A stretch of DNA of 64,000 nucleotides from UBA2588 sp964343075 (GCA_964343075.1 CAYFGT010000003.1:1-64000), one strand, 5' to 3'; shown: positions 41,716 to 50,801, counted from the first letter of the stretch. The notes: generated from the sequence alone by a model not told the origin. Numbers and translations are program-made.

Positions 41716-42495
41716 ATGTCAGATAAATTAGTGATAGCTGGTAAGGAATTTGATTCCAGACTGATAGTAGGTACAGGTAGATACAGGACTGATGCAGATA
41801 TGGTGGACGCCCTGGAGGCGTCTGGTACCAATATGGTGACTGTAGCTATTCGAAGATTGGATTTAGATAACCCTGGTGAAAAAACCATCTTGGATCACAT
41901 AAATTGGAACAGATACAATATATTACCCAACACAGCAGGTTGCTCTAGTGTGGAAGAAGCGTTGTATGTCGCCAAACTAGGTAGAGAGATCACGAAAACT
42001 GATTTCGTGAAACTTGAAGTTATAGCTGATGCTAGGTATCTGTTCCCAGATCCTGTCGGAACTTACGAGGCCGCTAAACAATTAATCGCTGAAGGATTCA
42101 ATGTTCTCCCCTACATTCATGCGGATCCAGTTTTGGCTAAAAGATTAGAAGACATTGGATGTGTAACGGTCATGCCACTCGGATCAGCGATAGGCTCTGG
42201 GCAAGGTATTCACACCATAGAAGAAGTTAAAATTATTATTGAACAATCGAATGTACCTGTAGTTGTTGATGCAGGACTTGCTGTCCCTTCCGATGCAGCT
42301 AAAGCTTTAGAATTAGGGGCTGATGCTGTGTTGGTAAATACCGCGATTGCTCAGGCAGATAATCCTGCAATTATGGCCTCTGCATTTAAAAAAGGTGTTG
42401 AAGCGGGGAGAGAAGCGTATTTGGCAGGTAGGATCGACATCAGAACTACAGCTATTGCAAGCAGCCCAGCGGCAGACATACCAACTAATACGTGA
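41716..42495 (+). CDS. thiG: Thiazole synthase
   Basis: Builds the thiazole phosphate of thiamine from deoxyxylulose phosphate, dehydroglycine and sulfur delivered by ThiS. The 259-residue TIM barrel has the FDSRLIVGTGRY opening, the Schiff-base lysine K99 in DFVKLEVIAD, NTAGC, MPLGSAIGSGQGI and VVDAGLAVPSDAAKALELGADAVLVNTAIAQA. ATG 41716 has GGAG six bases upstream; a TTG at 41710 is directly after that site and less likely. No TPP riboswitch is visible in the 88 bases before it. Its stop overlaps the start of tenI (GTGA). Confidence 0.95.
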   Translation: MSDKLVIAGKEFDSRLIVGTGRYRTDADMVDALEASGTNMVTVAIRRLDLDNPGEKTILDHINWNRYNILPNTAGCSSVEEALYVAKLGREITKTDFVKLEVIADARYLFPDPVGTYEAAKQLIAEGFNVLPYIHADPVLAKRLEDIGCVTVMPLGSAIGSGQGIHTIEEVKIIIEQSNVPVVVDAGLAVPSDAAKALELGADAVLVNTAIAQADNPAIMASAFKKGVEAGREAYLAGRIDIRTTAIASSPAADIPTNT

Positions 42496-43145
42496 TTTTG
42501 TCGAAAACAAGCGAACCGTTATTGATGCTGGTTACCGACCGGCATGTTGTGGATAGTAGGTTTGATCTGCTTCAGAAAATCGACGCAGCTGTAAGAGGTG
42601 GAGTGAACCTAGTGCAAATCAGAGAGAACGATTTGCCAGATAAAGATCTGGAAGACTTATGCAAAGATGTAAAGAATCTGGTTGATGGTGATGCGTTAGC
42701 GATAATTAATGGAAGGATTGATTTAGCATTGTCTGGATATTTGGACGGAGTCCATTTACCAGAAAAACATGCGTTGTCTGATAAGGAAAAGATGCTTTTT
42801 CAATCGGAATTGTTTTGCAGTGGTTCATGTCACGATCTCAACAGAGCATTGGAGCTATATGCGATAGGTGTTGATGCGCTTATAGTAGGTACAATGTTTG
42901 AAACGGCGTCACACCCAGGGAAGTCTCCCGAAGGGCCTGCTTTAATTCAAGAGATTAAAAATCGGGTGGATTGTTCAATTCTAGGGATTGGTGGTATAAC
43001 AGAGAAGAATGTGTCTAAAGTGTTGGATGCTGGTGGCAATGGGGTAGCTGTGATACGTGGGATTTTGGGATCATCTGATCCTGAACATAGTGCTAGACAA
43101 ATAAAAAATAAATTATATGAGGCAATGGGCAAGTCAAATGATTAA
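42492..43145 (+). CDS. tenI: Thiazole tautomerase TenI
   Basis: A 217-residue barrel of the ThiE/TenI family. Several positions match TenI and not ThiE: IINGR (71-75) where ThiE has an INDD/INDR Asp that binds magnesium, GVHLP in place of GVHLGQxD, a GSCH stretch with His114 at the TenI catalytic position, and the TMFETAS segment (134-140) where ThiE has the PTxTK pyrophosphate loop. TenI aromatises the thiazole tautomer released by ThiG. The GTG start overlaps the thiG stop, and thiS overlaps its 3' end, so the three genes are translationally coupled. A dual or ThiE role is less likely but cannot be excluded without structure. Confidence 0.78.
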   Translation: MILSKTSEPLLMLVTDRHVVDSRFDLLQKIDAAVRGGVNLVQIRENDLPDKDLEDLCKDVKNLVDGDALAIINGRIDLALSGYLDGVHLPEKHALSDKEKMLFQSELFCSGSCHDLNRALELYAIGVDALIVGTMFETASHPGKSPEGPALIQEIKNRVDCSILGIGGITEKNVSKVLDAGGNGVAVIRGILGSSDPEHSARQIKNKLYEAMGKSND

Positions 43146-43341
43146 TTTAACAGTAAACGGGAAATTGATGTCATTTGATAAAAACATCAATATTATGGAC
43201 CTTATAAAGTATTACAAACTTGATACTAAATTCGTTGCAGTTGGTCATAATGGAGATGTAGTGAAAAAAGAACACTATTCTTTAGTCACACTGAAAGACG
43301 GAGACTCTGTCGAATTAGTCAAACCAGTCGGTGGCGGTTAG
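43138..43341 (+). CDS. thiS: Sulfur carrier protein ThiS
   Basis: A 67-residue ubiquitin-like carrier ending in the required Gly-Gly (GGG at the C-terminus), which is thiocarboxylated and hands sulfur to ThiG. The beta-grasp pattern NLTVNGK..LMDLIKYYKLD..VAVGHNGDVV..DGDSVELVKPVGGG is standard. ATG 43138 overlaps the tenI stop by 8 bases; an upstream in-frame ATG at 43117 would add seven unneeded residues. Its TAG shares two bases with the stop codon of the convergent quinone reductase gene. thiF, which would activate it, is not in the window. Confidence 0.92.
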   Translation: MINLTVNGKLMSFDKNINIMDLIKYYKLDTKFVAVGHNGDVVKKEHYSLVTLKDGDSVELVKPVGGG

Positions 43342-44306
43342 ATATTTAATATCACTTTCCCTTTACTTTGTCGTCCTGCTAAATGATTGTGTGCTTTACC
43401 TACCTCTTCCAAATCTAAATTTTGATCTATAATGAGCTTAAAATTGCCGGAGTATACTTCTGTGAGGATCTCTGTCATAGCTGCTTGATGATCTAGGGTC
43501 CCAAAAGGCGATCTCCCCATACTGAATCCAATAATGGTCCTGTTGAGAGTAGTAAAATCAGATGCAGGCAGGTTTGCCTGTTGCCCCGAAGCATTTCCGT
43601 AGCTAAGAAGCTTACCATAACTTTTGACACATCTCAGGCTTTTCTCTAATGTTGGCCCTCCTACAGCATCTAAAACTATATCTAGTCCTTCATTTTCAGT
43701 CATCTCCATGATGATTTGCTCGAAGTCATGTGTAGTGTAGTTAATCACATGATCTGCTCCTAGGGAACGGGCTAGCTCCATCTTTTCTTCTGTGGATGCA
43801 GTACTTATAACGTTGGCACCCCAGTGTTTGGCCATCTGAACTGCAATGGTACCTACACCAGATGCGCCAGAATGGATCAGAATGGTATGCCCAGACTTCA
43901 TTCGTCCTCTGGTTTGTAATAGATGGTAAGCGGTAAGAAATGTGAGGGGCATACCTCCTGCGATGCTAGGATCTAGTTTGTTCTCATCGTATGGAAATAC
44001 AAAATGCTTGTTTACTGACACCATCTCTGCGTGGCATTGAGGCCCCAATACTTGTACATGTTGGCCCACTTTAAACCCGTCCACACCTTCTCCCAATTCA
44101 ACGATAGTACCTGCTCCTTCTAATCCCAAAGTGCATGGAAGATCCGGTCCAGGATATCTGCCTTCTCTTCTAAGTACATCAGCAAAATTAACACCGCTGG
44201 ACTGTAATTTGACTAGGACCTGATTCCGTTTCGCTGATATATCAGGAATCTCTTCGATTTTTAAAACGCTAGTGTCCCCAAATTCATTTATTCTTACGGC
44301 TTTCAC
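43338..44306 (-). CDS. Zinc-independent quinone oxidoreductase-like MDR protein
   Basis: A 322-residue medium-chain dehydrogenase/reductase. The N-terminal GroES-like domain has SSGVNFADVLRREGRYPGP and PCTLGLEGAGTIVELGEGV; the Rossmann domain has GASGVGTIAVQMAKHWGANVISTAST at about 143-168 and the C-terminal block HNHLAGRQSKGKVIL. No structural zinc Cys cluster is seen, which fits the NADPH quinone reductase/crotonyl reductase branch. The start is GTG after AGGAG. The substrate is unknown. It has its own promoter and lies downstream of, but apart from, the D-2-hydroxyacid dehydrogenase. Confidence 0.87.
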   Translation of the reverse strand: MKAVRINEFGDTSVLKIEEIPDISAKRNQVLVKLQSSGVNFADVLRREGRYPGPDLPCTLGLEGAGTIVELGEGVDGFKVGQHVQVLGPQCHAEMVSVNKHFVFPYDENKLDPSIAGGMPLTFLTAYHLLQTRGRMKSGHTILIHSGASGVGTIAVQMAKHWGANVISTASTEEKMELARSLGADHVINYTTHDFEQIIMEMTENEGLDIVLDAVGGPTLEKSLRCVKSYGKLLSYGNASGQQANLPASDFTTLNRTIIGFSMGRSPFGTLDHQAAMTEILTEVYSGNFKLIIDQNLDLEEVGKAHNHLAGRQSKGKVILNI

Positions 44307-44338
44307 TCTTTTTCTCCTAGTATGGATTTCTGATGGGA

Positions 44339-44367
44339 ATATTATATAGGTAACTGGGTGCTGTCAA
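44339..44367 (-). promoter_or_regulatory. Promoter for the quinone reductase-like gene
   Basis: On the leftward strand an exact TTGACA (complement of 44362-44367) is followed after 17 bases by TAATAT (complement of 44339-44344); an overlapping exact TATAAT (complement of 44341-44346) lies at 15 bases. The predicted start is about 25 bases before the gene. Confidence 0.65.
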
Positions 44368-44389
44368 AAGGAATATGCTAGACCTAGTA

Positions 44390-45379
44390 TCACTTGATTT
44401 TACCTCTGAAGTTAGCGGTTTCATATACTTCAGGATTGATCATGTTTATTGGTGTTCCTTCAATAAAAGCTTCTATATCTTCCAGTGCACCACTATAGTA
44501 CGCACTATAGGCCTCTTGAGTCACATATCCAATATGAGGGGTGATGATGACGTTATCAAGGTTTAATAAAGGATGATTGTCGGGCAATGGTTCAACATCA
44601 AACGTATCTAATCCTGCCCCTGCTATGCCTTTGTCTCGGAGAATTTGAACAAGATCATTTTCATTAATGATAGGGCCTCGGGAAATATTTATAATATACG
44701 ATGTGGATTTCATTAGGCTTAATTCTTTATAAGTCACAAGGTCTCTAGTCCTGTCGCTCAGCCTAACATGGATAGAAACTATGTCTGAAAGGGCGAATAG
44801 TTCCTCTTTTGACACCAAGGTCGCACTATGTTCTGATGCGTGGCTCTCGGTCATGTTTTGGCTCCAAGCAATTACATTCATGTCAAAGGCTTTTGCAACC
44901 CTCGCTACCAAAGAACCTATATGTCCTAGCCCTAGTAGGCCGATGGTCTTTCCTTTAAGACCTACTCCCATGGTAGTCCCCCATTTGTGCTGCTTAGTAT
45001 CAGATATTTCTCTAGGGATATTGCGAAGTAAATTTATGATCAATCCCCAGGTTAGTTCCGTTGGTCCTTCCCCGCTTCCTCCAGTGCCACAGATCAATAT
45101 CCCTAATGCTGTGGCGGATTGAGTGTCAAATGAAGCGTTGCGAGCACCAGATGTAATCAGTAATTTGAGATTTGGTAGCTTTGATAATACCGCCTTGGGG
45201 AAAGGTGTTCTTTCGCGCATTCCCATAATGATGTCAAACGGCTGGAGCCTAGTTATTAATTGTGAATGATCAGATATGTGGTCTGAAAAAAATGTTATGC
45301 CGTGCTGAGCTTCTAACTTACTCCATTCAGCGTAGTTTCTTGCTACGCTTTGATAGTCGTCCAAAATGGCTATGTTCAT
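44390..45379 (-). CDS. D-2-hydroxyacid dehydrogenase family protein
   Basis: A 329-residue NAD-dependent dehydrogenase that interconverts a 2-oxo acid and a D-2-hydroxy acid. The Rossmann motif GLLGLGHIG is near residue 147. The catalytic triad is visible: R234 (NISRGPIIN), E263 (DVEPLP) and H282 (PHIGY). The substrate group cannot be set; phosphoglycerate dehydrogenase is unlikely because there is no regulatory domain. It is divergent from an L-2-hydroxyglutarate oxidase, which hints at a shared 2-hydroxyacid theme. Confidence 0.9.
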   Translation of the reverse strand: MNIAILDDYQSVARNYAEWSKLEAQHGITFFSDHISDHSQLITRLQPFDIIMGMRERTPFPKAVLSKLPNLKLLITSGARNASFDTQSATALGILICGTGGSGEGPTELTWGLIINLLRNIPREISDTKQHKWGTTMGVGLKGKTIGLLGLGHIGSLVARVAKAFDMNVIAWSQNMTESHASEHSATLVSKEELFALSDIVSIHVRLSDRTRDLVTYKELSLMKSTSYIINISRGPIINENDLVQILRDKGIAGAGLDTFDVEPLPDNHPLLNLDNVIITPHIGYVTQEAYSAYYSGALEDIEAFIEGTPINMINPEVYETANFRGKIK

Positions 45380-45405
45380 AATATCGCTCCACTTGATTTT
45401 TGTTC

Positions 45406-45434
45406 AGTATAACTGTAAATTCTGTAGCCGTTAA
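45406..45434 (-). promoter_or_regulatory. Promoter for the D-2-hydroxyacid dehydrogenase
   Basis: On the leftward strand TTAACG (complement of 45429-45434) and TATACT (complement of 45406-45411) are 17 bases apart, with 4/6 and 5/6 matches to consensus. It sits about 25 bases before the ATG. No equally good promoter is seen for the divergent lhgO. Confidence 0.5.
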
Positions 45435-45503
45435 TAGGCAAATTAAACATTGCTTCAATGCAAAAAGCGTCCTCCGTGGTAACATAAAGGCTAGAGGTGG
45501 AAT

Positions 45504-46715
45504 ATGAATAATACGCAATATGACATAGTTATCGTTGGTGGAGGTATTATTGGTCTTTCTACGGCCATGCATATCGTGCAGAATAGGCCGTCAACAAATG
45601 TGCTGGTTGTAGAGAAAGAAAGTACTTTGGCAAAACATCAAACGGGTAATAATAGTGGTGTCATTCACTCTGGCATCTATTACAAACCAGGGTCTTGGAA
45701 GTCAGAATTTTGCGTAAGTGGAGTAACTAAAATCAAAGAATTCTGTGATGACAACGAGATTGAATATGTCGAGTGCGGGAAGACAATCGTAGCAACCTCC
45801 GAGGAAGAGCTAGGTAGATTGAATGACTTGTTTGATAGAGGCCAAGCAAATGGAGTGCCGGGATTAGAAATGATTGGACCGGAACGGCTAAACGAAATTG
45901 AACCTCACGTTTCTGGGATTAAGGCCCTCTGGTCTCCTAAAACAGGAATCGTTGATTATGTGAAAATCACGAATAGGTATGCAGATATTTTCCAAGAGAA
46001 AGGAGGGACGGTTTTATTGGGGACATCGGTAGAGCAAATTGATGCGAGAGACGAAGAAATTGTTTTGGAAACCAATAACGGGACCATACACACTAAGAAC
46101 ATTATCAATTGCGCCGGATTGTATTCAGACAAAGTGGCTGAAATGATGGGAGAAGACATCGGTGTTCGTATAATTCCGTTTAGAGGAGAATATTACAAGT
46201 TAGCTTCTGATGCAGAACATTTAGTAAAAGGGCTTATTTATCCGGTTCCTGATCCAAGATTTCCTTTCCTGGGAGTACATTACACTCGTAATATACATGG
46301 GTACGTGGAAGCAGGACCGAATGCTGTATTAGCATTCCAGCAAGAAGGATACAAAAAAAGTGACGTGAACATAAAGGAAATGTCACGGACCCTAATGTTT
46401 CCCGGATTCTGGAAGATGCTTAAAAACAATTGGAAAACGGGTATGTCCGAATTGTATCGTTCTTACAACAAAAACAAATTCGTGTCAGATCTACAACGAT
46501 TAATACCAACTATAGAGTCAAATTCACTAGTGGCAGGAGGAGCCGGTGTGCGTGCTCAGGCTGTAGACCGGACAGGGTTTTTACTTGATGACTTCAAAAT
46601 AGTCGAAACACCGAACTCCCTGCATGTGATTAACGCCCCTTCGCCTGGCGCCACATCTTCATTAGCTATAGGACAACATTTAAGTGAACTTGCAGAGGCT
46701 AACTTTTTTGGATAA
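45504..46715 (+). CDS. lhgO: L-2-hydroxyglutarate oxidase/dehydrogenase
   Basis: A 403-residue FAD protein that oxidises L-2-hydroxyglutarate to 2-oxoglutarate, passing electrons to oxygen or the quinone pool. The N-terminal FAD motif DIVIVGGGIIGLSTA, then EKE, then KHQTGNNSGVIHSGIYY, are distinctive of LhgO. The block GLYSDKVAEMMG and the C-terminal GGAGVRAQAVDRTGFLLDDF also match. GAGGTGG precedes the ATG. It overlaps the next gene by one base (TAATG) and starts a rightward run with two hot-dog hydratase subunits, plsX and fabG. Confidence 0.87.
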   Translation: MNNTQYDIVIVGGGIIGLSTAMHIVQNRPSTNVLVVEKESTLAKHQTGNNSGVIHSGIYYKPGSWKSEFCVSGVTKIKEFCDDNEIEYVECGKTIVATSEEELGRLNDLFDRGQANGVPGLEMIGPERLNEIEPHVSGIKALWSPKTGIVDYVKITNRYADIFQEKGGTVLLGTSVEQIDARDEEIVLETNNGTIHTKNIINCAGLYSDKVAEMMGEDIGVRIIPFRGEYYKLASDAEHLVKGLIYPVPDPRFPFLGVHYTRNIHGYVEAGPNAVLAFQQEGYKKSDVNIKEMSRTLMFPGFWKMLKNNWKTGMSELYRSYNKNKFVSDLQRLIPTIESNSLVAGGAGVRAQAVDRTGFLLDDFKIVETPNSLHVINAPSPGATSSLAIGQHLSELAEANFFG

Positions 46716-47089
46716 TGATGGATAAAAGTTTTTCGAAAATAGGGGAAATCTGTATAACACAGCCTCTTTGTGAGAAGTATGCTACAGGTGTTGGTACAGA
46801 TATAAACACTTTTACAGGTGACGTCCCTAATATGCTGATTGTTGGACGATCTATTGCTATGATGCTAGACACTTTCGAGATACCTGATGGTGCTATTCAT
46901 AGTACTCAGGAAATGACAAACGTCGGGTTAGCAAACGTTGGAGATACAGTTGTTTGTTATGCTCGAATAGAAAATAGACGGATAATGAAGGACATGGAAG
47001 TGGTGTCGGTATCCTGCCAATTTGAAATAAAAGATGGATCTGTTATTTGTGAGTCGAAGAGTGTAGTAATGGTGCCTCAGCATGCCTAA
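46715..47089 (+). CDS. Hot-dog fold MaoC-like protein without catalytic motif
   Basis: A 124-residue protein that looks like the N-terminal half (FAS1-like dehydratase domain) of a split MaoC hydratase. The stretch EKYATGVGTDINTFTGDVPNMLIVGRS corresponds to the hydratase helix, but the Asp and His of the active motif are absent. The rest forms a beta-sheet with VGDTVVCYARIENRR. Its gene overlaps the complete MaoC gene by 8 bases. In actinobacterial steroid catabolism such pairs form one hydratase with a single active site; this is a good model here but is inference. Confidence 0.7.
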   Translation: MMDKSFSKIGEICITQPLCEKYATGVGTDINTFTGDVPNMLIVGRSIAMMLDTFEIPDGAIHSTQEMTNVGLANVGDTVVCYARIENRRIMKDMEVVSVSCQFEIKDGSVICESKSVVMVPQHA

Positions 47090-47513
47090 AAGAATATCTT
47101 ATGAAGAACTTACTGGTTCCCCTATAGTAGTTACACAAGAATTAATAAAAGCCTACGCAGATGCCTCGGGCGACACAAACAGAATACATTTAGACCCTGA
47201 ATTTGCACAGGGAACATCCTTTGGGAGAATCATTGCGCACGGCATGATGACGCTAAGTTTAATTGATCAAATGATGATTAAACAATTCGGAACAGCTTGG
47301 TCAAATAAAGGAATTTTGAAATCGAAATTCCGTGGGGCAGCCGGGGTAGGTGACCGCATTGCTAGTTCGGCAACTCTGAAGAGTGAAAAACAACTGGAGG
47401 GATTTCTGCGACTTACATTTGATGTGGCTGTACGAAATCTGGATACACATAACCTTTTGGTAGGTGGTACTTGTAGTTTAGATGTTCCAAACCTTGAAAA
47501 AGTATTGCTTTAA
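47082..47513 (+). CDS. MaoC-like (R)-specific enoyl-CoA hydratase subunit
   Basis: A 143-residue hot-dog protein with the hydratase motif ADASGDTNRIHLD followed by GRIIAHGMMTLSLI, which supplies the catalytic Asp and His and the overhanging segment. It would add water to a trans-2-enoyl-CoA to give the (R)-3-hydroxy form. It overlaps the upstream partner gene by 8 bases. The neighbours lhgO, plsX and fabG leave open whether it serves breakdown or fatty-acid-type synthesis. Confidence 0.85.
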   Translation: MPKRISYEELTGSPIVVTQELIKAYADASGDTNRIHLDPEFAQGTSFGRIIAHGMMTLSLIDQMMIKQFGTAWSNKGILKSKFRGAAGVGDRIASSATLKSEKQLEGFLRLTFDVAVRNLDTHNLLVGGTCSLDVPNLEKVLL

Positions 47514-47585
47514 ATTGTAGTTTAACCTTTTATTTTGGCTTAGTATTTAGAGGTTACATTGGGATTCATTTCGGAGATACAAAAT

Positions 47586-48635
47586 ATGTCAATAGCAAAC
47601 GATACACGCCACGCTGGAATCACCATAGCTCTGGATTGTATGGGTGGCGATTATGGGCCCGTTGAAACTGTAGCTGGAGCGAAACTCGCTCTAGAACAAT
47701 ATAAAGGAAGTAAAGAACTAAAAATATTACTGGTGGGTGACATCAATGATATTAATACTTATGTTGGAGACAGTGAACAGTCTGGCCTAGCGATAGTACA
47801 ATCGGAAGGTAAGATTATTGATGATGAACACCCGGTCGAAGGATTGAGACGGAAACCAAATTCTTCCATTGTTGTTACAACTAAATTGGTTAAGAGTGGA
47901 GCAGCAGACGCAGCGGTGTCAATGGGGTCTACAGGGGCATCCATGGCAGCTTCAGTAATGATTTTAGGATTGCTGCCTGGTCTGGATAGGCCGTGTATAG
48001 GCGGACCCTTTTTGGGACTAGCACCCAACACAGTATTGATGGATATGGGAAGTAATATAGATTGCAGACCTAATTTATTACTGAGCTTCGCTATGATAGG
48101 GTCTGTGTTCTCTGAAAAATTTCTCGGGATTGATCACCCAAGAGTTGGTTTACTTAGTGTTGGGTCTGAGCCTGCTAAAGGCAATAAACAAGTACAGGAT
48201 AGTTATAAATTGTTTCAGTCTAGTCCAGTCAATTTTGTAGGAAACGTTGAAGGCATGGACTTTTTTACCGGCAAGGCGGATGTGATCGTGTGCGATGGTT
48301 TTGTAGGTAATATTTTGTTGAAATTCGCAGAAGGCATGGGTAGTGTGCTAAGGCGGTATACTCAGTCCCAATTATCCAAGATGCTACCAGGTGATGAGGC
48401 AGGAGAATTAGGTGAAAAATTATGGACGGAAACAAATTTAGCCAGATCCATAGGAGGACCTTTATTTGGAGTCAAGGCTCCTGTAGTGGTTGGACATGGG
48501 TCTGCGATGGCGGAAGAGGTAGCAGGAGCGATAGCCACGGCGCTAAAACTGGTTGAATTAGATGTTCAAAGTGACTTAGAAAGATCCTTGGTGGAATTGG
48601 CATCTCATCAAGAAACTGGAGCTGGGCTTGAGTGA
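47586..48635 (+). CDS. plsX: Phosphate acyltransferase PlsX
   Basis: Makes acyl-phosphate from acyl-ACP for phospholipid synthesis. The 349-residue protein begins ITIALDCMGGDYGP, the PlsX hallmark, and has VSMGSTGASMAASVMILG, RPCIGGPF, MDMGSNIDCRP, GLLSVGSEPAKGN and DVIVCDGFVGNILLKFAEG. A TTG at 47559 would give a nine-residue extension; ATG 47586 has GGAGA 8 bases upstream and is preferred. fabG overlaps its end by 8 bases. The rpmF, fabH and fabD genes that often flank plsX are not here. Confidence 0.94.
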   Translation: MSIANDTRHAGITIALDCMGGDYGPVETVAGAKLALEQYKGSKELKILLVGDINDINTYVGDSEQSGLAIVQSEGKIIDDEHPVEGLRRKPNSSIVVTTKLVKSGAADAAVSMGSTGASMAASVMILGLLPGLDRPCIGGPFLGLAPNTVLMDMGSNIDCRPNLLLSFAMIGSVFSEKFLGIDHPRVGLLSVGSEPAKGNKQVQDSYKLFQSSPVNFVGNVEGMDFFTGKADVIVCDGFVGNILLKFAEGMGSVLRRYTQSQLSKMLPGDEAGELGEKLWTETNLARSIGGPLFGVKAPVVVGHGSAMAEEVAGAIATALKLVELDVQSDLERSLVELASHQETGAGLE

Positions 48636-49377
48636 TATTTTGAAAGATAAAGTCGCCATTATAACAGGGGCTTCAAGAGGAATCGGGGCTGCTATAGCTA
48701 AACGATTGTCCGAAGAAGGGGCAAAAATCGCGATCAATTTTAACGCTAGTGAAGAAGAAGCAAAAAAAGTATTAGCGATTGTGAGTAAACACTCTGAAGG
48801 CCTACTGGTGCAAGGTGATGTGGCGATTCAAGAGGATGCTGGACGAATATTACAAAAAGTAATAGACACCTGGGGCAAAATAGATATATTGGTAAATAAC
48901 GCTGGTATTAACAGAGATAAATTACTAATGCGAATGGATACTTCTGATTGGGATGACGTCATGGATGTAAATTTGCGTGGTACTTTTCTATGTACGAAAT
49001 TGGTTATACCTTATCTGGTAAAACAAAGAGCCGGAAGGATAGTTAATGTGTCATCAGTTGTTGGGTTGTCGGGTAACCCAGGGCAAACTAATTATGCCGC
49101 ATCAAAAGCCGGCCTAGTAGGGTTCACTAAAGCGTTGGCTCGAGAAGTTGCATCTAGAAATATTACTGTTAATGCTTTGGCTCCAGGTTTTATATCTAGT
49201 GGTGGGATGGTTGATGAATTGTCCGAAGAATCTAAATCCGCTATTTTGAAGAGAATTCCTATGGGAAGATTCGGTACAGTGGACGAAGTTGCAGAATCCT
49301 GTCTGTTTTTGTGTAGTGAGCAAGCAAGCTACATTACCGGCCAAGTGATTACAATGGATGGCGGAATGATTGCTTGA
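48628..49377 (+). CDS. fabG: 3-oxoacyl-ACP reductase FabG
   Basis: A 249-residue SDR with strong FabG character: TGASRGIG at 13-20, NNAGINRDKLLMRM, N115, S142/S143, Y156, K160, GNPGQTNYAASKAGLVGFTKALARE and an end ITGQVITMDGGM. It reduces 3-oxoacyl-ACP with NADPH in fatty acid elongation. The TTG start overlaps the plsX stop region and has GGAG 6 bases before it. The plsX-fabG link supports a biosynthetic role over a catabolic one. Confidence 0.87.
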   Translation: MSDILKDKVAIITGASRGIGAAIAKRLSEEGAKIAINFNASEEEAKKVLAIVSKHSEGLLVQGDVAIQEDAGRILQKVIDTWGKIDILVNNAGINRDKLLMRMDTSDWDDVMDVNLRGTFLCTKLVIPYLVKQRAGRIVNVSSVVGLSGNPGQTNYAASKAGLVGFTKALAREVASRNITVNALAPGFISSGGMVDELSEESKSAILKRIPMGRFGTVDEVAESCLFLCSEQASYITGQVITMDGGMIA

Positions 49378-49429
49378 TATTGCAAGATCTAATTGTGATA
49401 ATATCCCTAGAGTACAGATAGGGGATTAA

Positions 49430-50800
49430 ATGAAAATAAATAGTACAAGAATTAAAGGTCTTCCTTTTGGCATTCATTACAGTTGGCTCATTGTATTTGC
49501 TTTGTCTGTTGTACAAATATTTGGTACCTCGATTAGCTTTTCAGCAGGAATTATGGTTGCCCCTCTCACGAATCCCGAAATAGGATTTGGTTGGAATGTT
49601 GCGCTGGTGGGGGCTGGTATAGGATTTTATTATTTGACAGGCGCAATTATGGCACCAATAACCGGGTATTTAGGAGACCGATATGGAGCCAGGAAAATGC
49701 TGTTGTGTTCTGGCTTGTTGTACTTCATCAGCATGAACTTATTGGGTCAAATAAATGCAGTGTGGCAATTTTTCCTTGTTTTTGGGGTGATGCTTGCAAT
49801 GACACAATCATTAGCAATGGTTCCTCTCATGGCCACTATTAGTGGGTGGTTTAAACAAAAACTTGGCATAGGAATAGGGATATTATATGCGGCAGGCGGT
49901 ATAGGAGCGGCAGCGTTTGCACCCATTGTAGGGACCTCGATAGAATCGTTTGGATGGAATGTTACTTTTATGGTTCTGGGCTGCTTAGGTGGAGGGGTAT
50001 TATTGTCATTGTTGGTAATAGTCCGTAATCACCCTTCAGATCTTGGTCTTAGTCCATACGGTAGTGAGCCTGGCACAATTACCAGAAAACCTACAGCCGA
50101 AGAAAAAGCACTAAATAAGATAAAAGCTAAGGTGTTCAATAAAGAAGTCCGAAAAACCACTCCATTTTGGTACTTACCAATGATCCACGGGTTTGGATGT
50201 GCGGGCCACGGAGTGATTCTTATATATATATTACCTTTTGCGATCCATCGTGGCGTATTTGAATCGTTGGGAGCCGCTGGCACTATATTGACAGTATTGT
50301 CTCTTGTAAGCATAGTGAGCCGTCTCACTGCCCCAATACTTGCAGAATCGTTTGGGACTCGGAAAATGATGTTTATAAGCCTTTTGATACAGGGTTCGAC
50401 AGTTTTCTGGTTAATGTTTGCTGGTGATGCTTGGGCGTTTTATGTGTTTGCCGCCGTATTCGGTTTAGGATTTGGAGCGGAATGGACAGCATATATAGTT
50501 ATCAACAAGCAATATTATGGCGATGGTCCTATGGGACATGTGTATGGTGTTGAACAAGCCGGAGCATTATTAGGACATGCGGTTGCTACAATTTTGTGTG
50601 GTATGTTACTAGGTCTATTTAACTTGTATTTCGATGCCGGTATTTCTTTTATGATGATATTCGTTGTCTCTATATTATTTAATGTCTGTGGTTTGGTGTT
50701 TATATTGTTATTGCAAGATACAAGCGAAGTAATCATTCCTGATTGGGAGAATAAGGTACATGTTCAGGATATGAATCCTTTAATCGACGGAACAGACTAG
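49430..50800 (+). CDS. MFS transporter, monocarboxylate-carrier-like
   Basis: A 456-residue membrane carrier with about 12 hydrophobic segments. The loop 2-3 motif GYLGDRYGARKML marks the major facilitator superfamily, and the central polar loop (about 205-240) separates two six-helix halves. The family resembles the oxalate/formate and monocarboxylate group (PTITGYLGDRYG, WFKQKLGIGIGILYAAGGIG), so a small organic acid is a reasonable substrate, which is inference. AGGGGA precedes the ATG. It is followed after 1 base by a small membrane protein. Confidence 0.87.
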   Translation: MKINSTRIKGLPFGIHYSWLIVFALSVVQIFGTSISFSAGIMVAPLTNPEIGFGWNVALVGAGIGFYYLTGAIMAPITGYLGDRYGARKMLLCSGLLYFISMNLLGQINAVWQFFLVFGVMLAMTQSLAMVPLMATISGWFKQKLGIGIGILYAAGGIGAAAFAPIVGTSIESFGWNVTFMVLGCLGGGVLLSLLVIVRNHPSDLGLSPYGSEPGTITRKPTAEEKALNKIKAKVFNKEVRKTTPFWYLPMIHGFGCAGHGVILIYILPFAIHRGVFESLGAAGTILTVLSLVSIVSRLTAPILAESFGTRKMMFISLLIQGSTVFWLMFAGDAWAFYVFAAVFGLGFGAEWTAYIVINKQYYGDGPMGHVYGVEQAGALLGHAVATILCGMLLGLFNLYFDAGISFMMIFVVSILFNVCGLVFILLLQDTSEVIIPDWENKVHVQDMNPLIDGTD

Positions 50801-50801
50801 C

